From contig JANUWF010001176.1 in NCBI GenBank assembly GCA_026120185.1, positions 4,907,501 through 4,971,500 on the forward strand: a stretch of 64,000 nucleotides of DNA, given 5' to 3'. The notes below the pieces were generated by a model that had not been told where the DNA came from, did no database searches, and worked only from the letters and a program-made list of their open reading frames with translations. The stretch comes from Voacanga thouarsii. Lineage: Eukaryota; Streptophyta; Magnoliopsida; Gentianales; Apocynaceae. How positions within the stretch are numbered: the first letter of the stretch is position 1; every line of letters starts with the position of its first letter. The position numbers and the translations under genes are program-made. This document shows positions 25,381 to 41,098 of this stretch, piece after piece.

Positions 25381-26470
25381 TTTTTGAGTTTATGAGTTTT
25401 AAATAGAATTCTGGTTTTTTGAATTTTTGGTTTTCTGGTTTTGATTTCAGTTTGGATTTCTGGTTTTCTGGTTTTGATTTCTGGTTCAACATTACAGTTT
25501 GATTTCTGGTCTTCTGTTTTTTGAGTACCATGGAAGATTGGCAATTATGTGTCTTTTTTGGTTTTCTTTTTCTGTTGAAGAGAATGTGCTGCATCAGCTT
25601 GAGTTTTAGAATTCTGGTTTTTTGGATTTCTGGTTTTTTGGTTTTAATTTCAGTTTGGATTTCTGGTTTTCTGGTTTTGATTTTTGGTCTTCTGTTTTTT
25701 GAGTGCCATGGCAGTTATGTGTCTTTTTTGGTTTTCTTTTTCTGTTGAAGAGAATGTGCTGCATCAGTTTGAGTTTTAGAATTCTGGTTTTTTGGATTTT
25801 TGGTTTTCTGGTTTGATTTCAGTTTGGATTTCTGGTTTTCTGGTTTTGATTTCTGCTTCAACATTACAGTTTGATTTCTGATCTTCTGTTTTTTGAGTGC
25901 CATGGCAGTTATATGTCTTTTTTGGTTTTCTTTTTCTGTTGAAGAGAATGTGCTGCATCAGTTTGAGTTTTAGAATTCTGGTTTTTTGGATTTCTGGTTT
26001 TTTGGTTTTGATTTCAGTTTGGATTTCTAGTTTTCTGGTTTTGATTTCTGCTTCAACATTACAGTTTGATTTCTGGTCTTCTGTTTTTTGAGTGCCATGG
26101 CAGTTATGTGTCTTTTTTGGTTTTCTTTTTCTGTTGAAAAGAATGTGCTGCATCAGTTTGAGTTTTAGAATTCTAGTTTTTTGGATTTCTGGTTTTTTGG
26201 TTTTGATTTCAGTTTGGATTTCTGGTTTTCGGGTTTTGATTTCTGGTTCAACATTACAGTTTGATTTCTGGTCTTCTATTTTTTGAGTGCCATGGCAGTT
26301 ATGTGTCTTTTTCTGGTTTTGTTTTTCTGTTAAAGAGAATGTGTTGCATCAGTTTGAGTTTTAAAATTCTGGTTTTTTGGATTTCTGGTTTTCTGGCACT
26401 TATTTGCTTCCCACTTCCCATGGCAGTCATATGTCTTTTTTTGTTGAAGAGAATGTGTTACATCAGTATT
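25381..26470 (+). repeat. 195-bp minisatellite in the hAT 3' region
   Basis: About five to six head-to-tail units. GAGTGCCATGG occurs at 25701, 25895, 26090 and 26285 (spacing 194-195), with diverged copies at 25523 and 26415. Each unit is T/G-rich on the + strand (TTCTGGTTTTCTGG-like hexamer and octamer iterations). It opens Phe/Leu-rich + frames and Lys/Gln/Asn-rich - frames, both artefacts of the repeat. It lies between the transposase end and the right TIR of the hAT. Confidence 0.93.
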
Positions 26471-27086
26471 AGGTAGAGTAGTCTGCAATTTGATTTTTCT
26501 ATGTAATCTTCTTGTGAATTTCAAACTTGCATCAAAAGGCAAATCTTTTCTTGTTCACAGTGATCACTTTTTGGTTCATGATGTAAATGCACTTTCTGAT
26601 CTTAATACCTCTTGTGAAAGGTCAAAACAGTTATGAATTGGATGGGCAAGAGAAAGTTGAGGGCAAAATGGTTTCTGCTATTGGATAGCTATTGAGGAAA
26701 ATTGGATGGCAGAAGAAGCGGACATTATGTTTTAAATTACTGAATCATGTGATGTGTAATATTTTTCATTATGCTTATGTAATATAAATGTAATGGTATT
26801 TGATCTATTTGTTACAATAGTTGGATTAGATATTGTGTACTGGGCCAATAGGCTTTATATTGGATTTGATTTTAGTAGATTCTGTTGGGCTTTGTTTAAT
26901 CAGCCATTTTTCTTTGAATTTCGGTGTAGCCCGAACCAAACCGAAAGAACTTCGGTTCGGTTGTTTCGGTTATGATAGATCTTCGGTTCGGTTCGATTTG
27001 GCCGAAAAAAAATTAAAACTGAATAAAAACCGAAATAACAAACCGAACACCGAACCGTAAACCGTTTGAACAGTCCTAACAGTAGG

Positions 27087-27693
27087 TAGCATAAGATGAC
27101 ACTTTTAACCAGTAAAATAAAAAATACTCTGCATCAACATCTCAAATATATCAACCCACACAATAAATCACCATGGACATTGAAGCATCAACAATCAGAT
27201 ACAAAGCTCTGTCTAAACTAGCGACACAAAATTCAATCCATAGTAAATCACCAACAATGCAAAGTTGTAGAGATAAATTGATAGAGCACCTTCAATGAAC
27301 CGAATTTTTACAACAGAAACAACTGAAATCTACACTAATCAAGAGTAGTAATGGCAGTAGTTGGAAGAGGCACTATAGGAGAAGAGATGACGTTGAGAGT
27401 TTCTCACTCTATCCACTTTCTTTCTCTACTGCATTCTATGTTCTTTGAGTTTTAGAATCCTAAGTAAGATGAAAACCTCAACAGAGGAGTACATTTAGGC
27501 AGCAACAATTAGCCCTAATTTCGAGTATAATTCAAAATATATGAATACTTTAATTTTTTACCACTCCTTTGTGTTTTTAAGGGGTATTTTAGATATTTTT
27601 CTTATATTTAACTGATGTGTCTAAGTCAATTTATAAATTTTTAATCTCCGTGTTAGATCAGACATTGTCAATTTGGATATGATGGAGGGAGTA
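27087..27693. other. MLE2 terminal region beyond the hAT
   Basis: Non-coding continuation of MLE2 after the hAT target duplication, up to the MLE2 TIR. On the - strand this would be the transposase promoter and 5' UTR; a pyrimidine-rich tract (27395-27440) is the only feature. No TATA box is certain. Confidence 0.5.
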
Positions 27694-27903
27694 TTATTGT
27701 TTAAGGGTGTACAAGTGACATCTATTATTTTCATGGATTCAATATTATTGCATGTATCGGTTCTTTTCTCTTTTTTTTTCATTATTTTTTTTTCTCTGGG
27801 AATGTCTTTGTTGTCAAATCAATTTGTTTGGATAGACCACTACCATGGTTCAATGGCGTGCAAAGCTGGCAGTGAAGTTCAACTATTCAAACACCTTATA
27901 CGG

Positions 27904-28200
27904 TACTCTTTCAATTCTAAAAAGGATGTCAAAAATTTTTATTTTTGTTATACCAAAATATTTGTTAATTTTATAAATCAAGAATGCATTTATTACGTAT
28001 ATTTCCAATTTACTCCCATTCAATTACTCAATAAATATTTGACTCATTAAATATGTGTGTATTTCCAATCTAATTAATGAATATTTACTTTTATTCAGGA
28101 ATACAATAATTATTTTCTATTACAAATATATAAGTTTTAACAATTTTTTAATTTATGTACAATTTGTTAAATTTGCATCCTTTTTAGGATGGAGGGAGTA
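27904..28200. mobile_element. Stowaway MITE, copy 1 (upstream of the beta-glucosidase gene)
   Basis: TA-flanked ends: TACTCTTTCAATTCTAAAAA on the left and, inverted on the right, TACTCCCTCCATCCTAAAAA. AT-rich, no ORF. The interior (TTTTTGTTATACCAAAATAT, TTGTTAATTTTATAAATCAA and the end TATATAAGTTTTAACAATTT) is shared with the copy at 29678-29995. Confidence 0.85.
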
Positions 28201-29202
28201 TATGGGAGAGAACACACTTTTGGGATAACATTTCCTTGTGAATAGATTTATTGATTAATCTTTCGATTCAAATAAATCAAGTAACTTGCAAGATGTGCCT
28301 CAACAGTTTGATCCTCAACTAAGAGGACAGTTGAGTGGGATTCGATCCTGTGACCATCAACTCACAACACAAACTTGCCGGGATGATCACGAACCAATGA
28401 TTTATACCCTGGAAACATAGGAAACATGCCTTATATGATACGAAACGGCTTATTTAAGTTCATATAAACAAAATTTCCCTAGATGATCATGCATCCCACA
28501 AAAAGGATATGCATTTTGGTGAACAGGTTACCAATCCAATCCATTTGCAGATAAGGGGAAAAAAAACACAAAGATCTATTTTTAAATGATTTTAGACGTT
28601 CAAATTAACCGCCACTTAATGTCATAAATTTCATGCATTCGATGGTAATTAATCTAACAAAAGTAATAAGGTTCAACAAGAAAGTAGCAAAATTGGCAAG
28701 TCTTATGGATTTATTAATAACTAATAATTTGATAAAAAGCGGTAGGAAATGTTAACAAAAGTTACCACTTTTATCAGATTGGTTATCCGCATGTCCAGCA
28801 CAACAAGATCATCCTTATCTTTTTATTCCTTGAGAAAAAATTAGATAAGACTATCATAAATAAGACTTGTGAATAATCACCTATTGAGGTGTTAATGAAT
28901 AGGTAGATTAAAAGTTTATCCATTAAAAGACACTAAGTACCCTTTCATTTCGTGATTCACTGACTAAGAATATCACGGTTAGAGCTTCTCCATCTGCCTC
29001 TTTCTTTGGCTCAACCAATCTCCAATGTTGTTTTCCTTGGGAAAACATCAATTTTATCAAACTTCTGTCATTTCATTCCTTCAAGGTACAAGTGTCTGAA
29101 ATTGGTGATCATTTCTGCACGTTGACTTGTAAATCTTGAAGCCTTCTTCCAAGATCTTCGTTGGATTCTTCAATTGATTGTCCATTCGCCATAAAAAGTG
29201 GA
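28201..29202 (+). other. 5' flank of the beta-glucosidase gene
   Basis: Non-coding. It would contain the promoter and 5' UTR of the GH1 gene. No unambiguous TATA box or known element was identified. The - strand ORF 29081-29401 overlapping the first exon is a shadow. Confidence 0.4.
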
Positions 29203-33192
<3,990 letters not shown>

Positions 33193-33952
33193 TTGTATAA
33201 ACTGTTATTACTTTAAAAGAAACACTAGCTTTATCGGTAAATTAATTTGGTTTTCACAAACATAATGATTCCCTGATATTCTTTCGCTTGAAGATTATGC
33301 AGAAAAATATTTAGTAGGTTTTGACGCAAAAGTATTTTCAATTAAATGTGTTTTCTCATATAACTATTTTCCTGAAAAAAATTAATATTGAAATATTTTC
33401 AATCAAAAATACATTGTCCTATAATGCTTCACAATGTAAGCTTTATGATTCTTTAAAAAATCAATTTTAAAATATGTATCATATTAGAGAAAATAAAACT
33501 ACGTCAGCCTTGTATTACATAGTTTGTTGAACTATGGTTAAATGGATTTGCATAATATATTATAGTCAAAGCGAAATTAATTTAATTTATTGGTTCCATT
33601 ACTGTGTATATTTTGTTCATCCAAATCCATTTACAAGTCATTATTTTGAAATGTAAATTGCTCTAGATGAATTACATCATGAAAAACATGAGCTTAAGTG
33701 GCTAAATGGCAAAAAGCAACATGAATAACCTAACAATAAAATTAAGTAGAAAGCTTTACAAAATCTAACAAACTTAATATAAAATTGAAATTCATCATTT
33801 GATAATGTCAAAATACAAATATAAAAAATAAGATTTTTGGCGCTTATCATTTTACAACGGTTTTTTCTTCCCTTTCTTCCATGTAAAAAAAAATAATAAT
33901 AATTGACATTCAATTTGTTATGCAAAGCCACTCATCTAATCTAAGGCACAAT
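33193..33952. other. 3' flank of the beta-glucosidase gene
   Basis: AT-rich DNA, presumed 3' UTR and spacer. No polyadenylation signal can be assigned with confidence. The - strand ORF at 33677-33931 has no recognisable content. Confidence 0.5.
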
Positions 33953-34604
33953 CACTAAAGAGAAAATCAGTTTAGCGACGGTCAATAGTCGCTAATCCAC
34001 GACTTTAGCAATAGATTAACGACGGATATTGACACTCGACCCTACCCGTCAGATAATTTTATGAGATTATACCAGACGCAGAGCTCGAACCCACATCCTT
34101 ATTGTGGGGGAATACATGCTCTACCAATAGGTTATTGATATTCTTGTAATTTTTTATTCTTTATATTAATTATATAATATATTTTTTTCAAATTAGCAAT
34201 GGATTTGTAAGGGATTTGCGACGGATTAGGGGCGGCCCAATTTTCCATCGCTAATCTCTTATATTTTAACAATTATTTAGTATTACTGTATAATTACGCA
34301 TGCCATAGATAATCCCTCGCTAATTAGCGAGGGATTACGGACATAGCTAGTCCCTCGCCAATTAGTGATGGTATTTGAACAATTCTTTTAGAATTAGTAT
34401 TTAATTACATATGTCATAGCTAAGGATGGTAAGTCATAGCTAATCTCTCGCTAATTAGTAACGGATTAGTTATGATCGAGAAACCCTAGCTAATTAGCAA
34501 GGGATTAGCGACGGTTAATTGACAAATCTTAAAAAAATAAATTTAAATTGAAAATTTTGTTTGTCGTCACTATTCCGTCGCTAATAACAATTTTTCTTGT
34601 AGTG
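33953..34604. mobile_element. Non-autonomous CACTA element NA3 (short)
   Basis: Left end CACTAAAGAGAAAATCAG, right end ..CAATTTTTCTTGTAGTG. The flanks aat (33950-33952) and att (34605-34607) match at 2 of 3 positions. Its interior follows the same order as NA1: GCGACGG repeats, CCCGTCAGATAATTTTAT, the tRNA-like block, ATTGATATTCTTGT, then TAATCCCTCGCTAATTAGCG palindromes. It is a shortened, older copy of NA1. Confidence 0.85.
34073..34139 (-). other. tRNA-like block in CACTA NA3
   Basis: On the - strand: TAACCTATTGGTAGAGCATG, then GGTTCGAGCT (34091-34082, a B-box with a changed last base). Same position in the element as the block in NA1, more diverged. Confidence 0.5.
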
Positions 34605-34929
34605 ATTATTGTATAAGAAATAATCCAAACTTACTTTAAAATTAGATTACTAAGAGACAAAAATTAAAGGACTATTTTACAATTAATATAAGGACTAAAT
34701 GAGAAATTTTTATTATTATTATTTTTTTTGTTAAATGTGATTTATACATAATTTTTAAGCAGACCCTTTCAAGGCAGAAAAATCTCCTATTCTGAGGCAA
34801 AAAGTGATTTTCACACGAAAGTTTCATAAAAATTTATTAGAAACATAGCCATCAACTAATCGTCAGTGCTGTGGTTAGCATAGACAGAGTTTTCAATGGT
34901 CAAGATGGTAGCTGTCACTACAGGAAAAA

Positions 34930-35457
34930 TCACGATTTGCGACGGCTAAAAACCGTCGCAAACCGTTTTTGCGACGGTTTTAGCCATCGCAAAAAATGAC
35001 GTCGCAATTTGCGATGGCCAAGGGAAACTGTCGCTATTTGCGACGGTTTTGCGAGGGCAAAAAAAATTCGTTGCTATTTGCGACGGTTTTGCGACGAATA
35101 TTTTTGGTCAAACTTCGCCAAAGGAGCAAATTTGTGACCGTTTTGCAATGAAAAATATTAACCCTCGCAAAATCCTCGCAATTTGCGACTTTGTGCCCTC
35201 GCAAAACCGTCGCAAATTTGCGAGGGTTTTGCGAGGGCTACGGTTTGGGCCCTCGCAAAACCCTCGCAAATTGCGACGGTTTTGCCAGGGGAGAATTACC
35301 CCCCAAGTCATGACCCTCGCAAAACCCTAGCAAATTGTGAGGGTTTTGCGAGGGCCCAAGCAAACCCAAGTATTTGCCCTCGCAAAACCCTCGCAAAAAT
35401 TGCGAGGGTTTTGCGAGGGGAGAATTAAATCCCAAGTAGTGGCCCTCGCAAAACCCT
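34930..35457. repeat. Left subterminal repeats of the coding CACTA
   Basis: Units such as GCCCTCGCAAAACCCTCGCA and their inverse, arranged as hairpins (for example around 35235-35290 and 35320-35440). The second transposon gene reads to within a base or two of the array: its TGA stop lies at the array edge. Confidence 0.9.
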
Positions 35458-36855
35458 CAACCACCAAATGTAGACTGCTGTTGCCTCATGAAGTCCCGAT
35501 ACAAGTCTATTTGTCGATTGAATCTCCGCTCGGCCTGTTGAACCCTTTGCTCTACTAGATGTCCAATATCAGCTGGTGTAGTGGAAGATGCATGTAGTCC
35601 ACTTTGAGACAGTCTAGTTCGAACATGTGTCGCCTCTGAGCCTAACCCAAAAACTCGTCCCCTTTTGAACCCGCCTTGTGCCTTTACGAACATGGCTTTT
35701 TCATCAAAAGGAACAACAGAGTTTATAGAGTCACTAGACTCGGACTGAGGAGTGCTCTGTATGAGATTTCGCACCTCATCCTAAAAAAAAAAAAAAAAGA
35801 ATTGTCAATAGTAATTATCAAAATAAAATACAAATTCCACGCAGTATAAAGAATTTAAACATATTTAATCTATATACTATCAATGTCTGGCGAGATCGCT
35901 CACTGACAAACTGACCCTTTTGTGGCCCACTCTGAAAGACATGTAATGTCTCAAACATGTCTGTGTAGCTAAAAGAACTCCCCTCCTTGGCCCGCTACAT
36001 TTATGTTAACAAAATGTAATTATTACAATCTTACATAAATTTTTTTAAAGTAATTTAGAATAATAATTAATTAAGTGAAGGTGAATTACCAAACGGTCCT
36101 CGTGTTCTGTGAACGAAATAGACCCTCCAGTATGGGTGCAGCCCTTCCACAATTCTTTTTGTTGGTGGATGAGAGCTTCTGATACTTCTCTGATCTCCAG
36201 TACTCGCAAATGTCATTCCAATATTATGCCTCTATCTAATGAGGACATACCCAATCATCCCTCTTCCTCAGCCTAGACATTATGTCCAAAAATCGCGTCC
36301 GACACTTCTTTTCCCAAGTTGATCGAATTGGCGAAGCATACTCTTCCCTCCACCGAAAATATTTCTGCATGATCATGATTTAGATTTCTGATTAACATAT
36401 AACATAGTACTTAAACGATAAAAAATACTCAAAAATTGCTTACCCTAAATTCTTGAAGCCATAAGTCTCACACGGTTATCGGGACGTGCGTGTATGTCGG
36501 ATACGAACCAGTGAAGTACTGCTGTATTATATTTGAAATTTCTCGGACACATTTGTCCGAGCCGGCGAACCTATTTTTGGTGCAATGACAATGTACAATA
36601 TAGTTATGTTAATCTCAAAAATAATAATAATAATTGAACTAATAATCAACATTTTACAAAGTATGAATATGTTACTTACCCGTTTCCCCGTGGAACAATC
36701 CAAGGTCGGGAATCCGTAACTTGCAACCCAACAGAATGCGAAGCTGAAGCAGTGGATGATTGAAAAGCCGGGGATGGTACTCCCTCATCTCTAATAGAGC
36801 CATGTAATGAACGAGGCACTGAAAGCTGAGGTAGCTGAGTAGGGGATGGACACAC
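35458..36855 (-). pseudogene. CACTA second gene, Transposase_24 / TNPA-like (broken)
   Basis: Several exon-like blocks on the - strand. About 36840-36680: QLPQLSVPRSLHGSIRDEG .. DSRPWIVPRGN with a donor. 36570-36445: RFAGSDKCVREISNIIQQYF. 36366-36240: KYFRWREEYASPIRSTWEKK then CRTRFLDIMSRLRKRDDW. 36210-36085: EYWRSEKYQKLSSTNKKN and, one frame away, HTGGSISFTEHEDRL. 35999-35880: SYTDMFETLHVFQSG. 35774-35458: KAMFVKAQGGFKRGRVFGLG and a C-terminal coiled-coil-like part ending QSTFGG. The W..KW.., THTGG and glycine-arginine blocks are hallmarks of the family beside TNPD in plant CACTAs. A frameshift between KKN and HTGG and the missing 5' exon make it a relic. Exon borders are approximate. Confidence 0.75.
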
Positions 36856-36858
36856 TGT

Positions 36859-38729
36859 TTACTCGTGTTTCTTTTGTTCTGATGTCAACGAGTAAATATC
36901 TTTAGGTATAGCCACTTTTCCTCCTCCCACATTCAAGGCATGTAGCTCGGGCCTATGGTAATAAATTTCTAAGTCACATCTAACCTTTAAATTGTCTTTT
37001 GATTTACCCTTTACCTCAAGAACTGTATTCATGACATTGTCAAATACATTCTTCTCATTGTGCATTACATCAATATTATGTCGGACCAAATTAGTACGCC
37101 AATATGGCAAATCCCAAAAAATACTCCTTTTTGCCCAATTATAAGATATTCCCCTGCCATTAGTCCTTCCAATTTCTTTGCATGTTTCTGTAATTTTTTC
37201 ATAGTTAGACAAACTATCCCAGATTTCTTCACCAGTAGGGTATTGCACAGGCTGTGATGTCTCAGAACCTCTATCATTCCTAAAAGATCTCGTATCCCTC
37301 CTGCAAGGATGATCCAATGGTAAGAAACGACGGTGACAGTCAAACTATGATTGTTTCCCACCATTTTGTAGATGAAAAGACTTTGTATTGCCCATACAAT
37401 ATGGACAAGCCAGTCTCCCAGCAGTGCTGTAGCCACTCAACATACCATATGCAGGAAAATCATTAATAGTCCACAAAAGTGCCGCCTGTAGTTGGAAGTT
37501 TTGTTTCTTCGATATGTCATAAGTGGTGACACCTTCAAACCACAATTTGGTTAATTCGTCTACCAAGGGTTGTAAATAAACATCCATCTGGTGCTTTGGA
37601 TTCTTGGGGCCCGGGATAATGATTGTTAAAAACATGACTGGATCCTTCATACACATCCACGGGGGGAGATTATACGGTGTGAGAATGACCGGCCAGGATG
37701 AATATTGCTTACCCGATATCCCAAATGGTGAGAATCCATCTGTACATAAACCAAGTTTGACATTCCATACTTCTTTTGCAAATTCATGATGCATTCGATC
37801 AAAGTGTTGCCATGCTTCAGTATCACGAGGGTGACTCATGGTGCCTTTCTCCGATCTGCTTCTCCATGCCATCTCATGTGTTCAGCTGTTGTTTTAGAAG
37901 TATACAATCTTTGTAGCCTTGGTGTTATCGGGAAGTAATACATCTTCTTGAATGAAATTTCCTTTCTACTTGTGTTCTTCCCAACCTTTTTCTGTGCATA
38001 TCGAGGATGGCCACAAAATTTACACTCTCTACGATTCATGTCATCTTTCCAGTAAAGCATGCATCCATTATTGCATACATCTATTTTTTGTACCGGCAAA
38101 CCCAACCCAGCCACTAATTTTTTCATCTGATAGAAATCATCAGGAATCGTATTACTGCTAGGCACAACCTCTTTCATCAATTGCACAACATCGTTAAAGG
38201 CTTTACGCGAGAGGTTATTTTCAGACTTAATGTTTAATAACCTTGAAGCCAGTGAAAGCTGCGAATGTTGTGTGCATCCATCCCATATAGGAGTCTCTGC
38301 CACCTTTAACATATCGTAAAACCTTTGTGCCTCCACATTAGGTGGTTCTTCAAAATGGTCTGCTGATGGAGCTTCAGGGGGAAAGTCAGGTCCTGCTACG
38401 TCTAAGACCATTTCGCGAGACAGATTTTCTTGATGTGAATCAAATTCTGGGATTGAGGTAGACACACTTGAGGGACACTCGAATGGCTCACCATGACATG
38501 TCCACCGGTAATACCTAGGCACAAATCCAGACTTCCACAGGTGGAGCTTAACTTGTGCTGGATCTAGATACTTTTTATTCTTACATTTTGCACACGGGCA
38601 TCTAATTACGCTTGATATTGCATTTGATAAGGCAAATGTCAAAAAAGCCTTAACCCCTTCCTCAAATTCAATAGTGATCCCTTTTACACCTGAAGCGTGC
38701 CTTCTATACATCCAACTACGATCCTCCAT
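36859..38729 (-). pseudogene. TNPD/TNP2-type CACTA transposase, N-terminal part
   Basis: DDE transposase of CACTA elements (Transposase_21). ATG at 38729 opens MEDRSWMYRRHASGVKG, then CPCAKCKNKKYL and VPRYYRWTCHGE (zinc-finger-like N-terminal domain); MLKVAETPIWDGCTQHSQLS; CMLYWKDDMNRRECKFCGHP; then one frame over LGLCTDGFSPFGISGKQYSS, WPVILTPYNLPPWMCMK, IIIPGPKNPKHQMDVYLQPL, ALLWTINDFPAYGMLSGYST, RLACPYCMG; and DNLKVRCDLEIYYHRPELHA ending SLTSEQKKHE. Defects: one frameshift near 37855, one Trp-to-stop (TAG) near 37345, and loss of the whole C-terminal third: the frame stops at 36859 where relatives continue for several hundred residues. Confidence 0.92.
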
Positions 38730-38779
38730 GACGTCTAAATGAGAGAAAAGAACAATCAACTCAATAATTAAAATCACCC

Positions 38780-40430
38780 CTTAAACAAAAGGAAGAGAAG
38801 TGTAATTACATTTTCCTTTCTATTATCTAACAAAAAGAGGTCCAAAACATAGAATTTACAATTGCTATCTTTGGATACAGTTACACCTTCAATATCTACG
38901 TTTTAACCAAATTCTACATTTAATTGAGGTGAAAAGTACAATTATTTGAAGAGTGAAAATAAATGTGGAAATAAATGAGAAAATTTTATATTTGATTAAG
39001 ATAAATAATATTAAAGCTAATTATATTCTTATTTTACACATTCCAATGGTTAAAATAATAACATTTTATTTATTTTCATTCCAATGTTTATATTTGTTTA
39101 AACTCTCTCTATAACGTATATTATTCCTGCTATTATTAACATTCATATTATATATGATATTATTATTATTATTACTCATTTCATTAGTCATATTCTTATT
39201 GTTATTAGCAATATTATTTTTAATAATAATGCTATTATGGGATATATACTCATGTTCAATTGAATAATACACTCCAAGATAAGGGTAGTTATTCTACTCC
39301 ACAGTAAATAGCGGCAGATTTTGAAAAAAAATTTGACAGAGTCTCCCCTGTAATTGGACATTTTCCAGGCACAGGGCCACCTCAAAATTATACAATTCAA
39401 ATGCAATTGCAAATAACAAAGACAGATGATTCATTTATACAAAATAATAATAATAATAATAATAATAAAAGGATAACTAGGGGTAATCACCCATTACCCA
39501 GGAGGAGTAATCACCCATTATTCACGGGGAATCCAACATTTGAATTCAACACAAAGGCAATTTATATGAACAACACGCACATCTTACATCTTTATAATCT
39601 AAGGAAACGAATTTCTCACATAAAAGAGCCTTCAAAGCATTCCACTAGAGTTAAATCTTCATTCACACGCTTAATACACTTGTTACTGTTAGTATACATT
39701 AAATTATCGTTTATAGAAAGGTATTGTTTGAAGCTAAATTGTCTTTACCTAAACTAAAATTTAGAAAATATATCTACTAAATATAGTATTGATACAGTTG
39801 TGTCTCATATTCATTTTTGTTCATATAATTTAAGAGAAAATGAGAAGAACAAATATTTTTTTTTTCAATTTTATGCATTTATTCTATGATTTTCTTAAAA
39901 CTAACTATTTTGAGAGACACTAATATATTATTATAATCAAGTAATAAGATTACTAAACTAATCAGATATCAACCTTCCTATTATGGCATCATAACCAATC
40001 AAATTAATTTATAAGGGTTTATATAGCTAAAACATAGTTTCCATATAATTTGATCAAAGTAGTAATTTTTTGATAACAGGGTAAAAGAGAGTGCACTTTG
40101 TACAAAGTATATCACATATAAGTACAGATCAAAACACCATGAATGTTTAAAAAGGACAACAATTCCAATTAATAATTCAGCAATTCTAGTTCACAATTCC
40201 AAATTTAAATCAATAATCTCACATCAAACCACCATCATATCACTCCTAATCTCCTCAAATTCAACCCCAACATCAATACAACTTTTATACATCAATTCCA
40301 ACTCTGCTCATTCACAAATAATCACCCAAATTTCAAAGCTTAAGGGGAAATGCAAATCTGAACAACATGGACTTAGTTTATAAGATAATGAAGTAGCTCA
40401 AGAGATGAATTCTAACTACTTACCCAAATA
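38780..40430. other. CACTA internal non-coding region
   Basis: AT-rich, with (TTA)n and (AAT)n runs near 39160-39240 and 39445-39470. By position it is the 5' UTR or first intron of the - strand TNPD gene. No exon could be recognised. Confidence 0.5.
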
Positions 40431-40469
40431 AATCAGCTTCAGTAATAGCACAGTAGTAGCACAGGAATG

Positions 40470-40985
40470 GTAGTGGAGGCGCTCGCTGAGGGGGGCGGGC
40501 GGAAGGGGCAGAGCCGAGCGGTGGGGCCGAGGGAGACTCGTAGGAGGGGGCGCAGGGAGGGGGCGGGCGAGGGGGATCTGCAGGGAAGGGGGAGGGGGAG
40601 GGGGGAGCCGAGGGGGATCTGCAGGAAGAGGGGCGCGGGGAGGGGGGAGCTGTGGGGGAGGGTCGGGGCGGGTGGGGGGCGCGAGGAGGGGGACTCGCGG
40701 GGGAGGAGGGTCGGCGGGGGTGGGGGGGCACGGGGAGGGGGGCTGCGGGGGAGGAGCACCGGGGAGTGGGGGCTTGGGGGAGGGGAGCTGCGGGAGGGGG
40801 GCGCAGGATGGGGGGGGAGTTGAGGGAGGGTGGCGCGGGGATGGGGGAGCTACGGGGAGGTCGCCGGCTGGGAGAGGGGGGATGGATGGGGAGCGGCAGC
40901 GCCGAGCTTGGGAAGGGGAGGGTGTGGTGGGTCGTGTGGAAGGGAAGAAGGATGTGGGAAGAAGGAGGGGGGGAAAAAAAAGGAG
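40470..40985. repeat. 500-bp strongly G-rich tract
   Basis: About 510 bp whose + strand is dominated by runs of three or more G (GGGGG recurs dozens of times), with almost no A/T-rich sequence, between AT-rich neighbours. It opens Gly/Arg-rich + frames and Pro/Ser-rich - frames with no family motif, so I do not call a gene. It lies upstream of the - strand TNPD start, so it may be promoter/5' UTR of the element or an imported host fragment. Confidence 0.85.
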
Positions 40986-41098
40986 GGAGTGAAAAATTTT
41001 GGAAAATTTTAGTTTTTTTTTTAAATTTCTAGCTATTTCGTCGCAATTTGTGACGAAAAAATAAAACCCTCGCTAATTTCTCATAAATTAATACAAAT

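Larger units (their letters stand above)
18678..27078 (+). mobile_element. hAT (Ac-like) transposon, 8.4 kb
   Basis: TIRs TAGGGCTGTTCAATAACCG (left) and, inverted, TAGGACTGTTCAAACGG (right). A perfect 8-bp target duplication ACAGTAGG lies at 18670-18677 and 27079-27086, the length typical of hAT. Subterminal regions are full of TTCGGTTCGGTT motifs on both strands (18690-18860, 26930-27060). It contains a BED-finger transposase relic, a 2 kb solo LTR, and a 195-bp minisatellite. Without the LTR it would be about 6.4 kb. It sits in the 5' region of MLE2. Confidence 0.95.
14656..27693 (-). mobile_element. Mariner-like element MLE2, full span with nested insertions
   Basis: The left end reads TACTCTCTCCGTCCAATCC then AAATTGA; the right end (27661-27693), reverse-complemented, reads TACTCCCTCCATCATATCC then AAATTGA. 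These are Stowaway/mariner type ends with a TA target, about 30 bp each. Between them on the - strand lies a plant mariner transposase relic. The element has been expanded to 13 kb by a MITE, a non-autonomous CACTA, and an 8.4 kb hAT that carries a solo LTR. Subtracting these leaves about 3.0 kb, a normal length for a plant mariner. The pairing of the two ends is an inference from TIR similarity and from the transposase lying between them. Confidence 0.7.

Noticed and set aside
25335..26542. Several overlapping Phe/Leu-rich (+) and Lys/Gln/Asn-rich (-) ORFs
   Set aside because: They are readings of the 195-bp minisatellite; the same peptide recurs with each unit and no frame has a domain.
35049..35558. 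Five overlapping ORFs on both strands near the left CACTA end
   Set aside because: All derive from the GCGAGGG/CCCTCGC subterminal palindromes.
40420..41032. Gly/Arg-rich (+) and Pro/Ser-rich (-) ORFs of about 100-126 codons
   Set aside because: Long open frames are expected in an A/T-poor G-run tract because stop codons are rare. No motif, and several frames are open at once on both strands.
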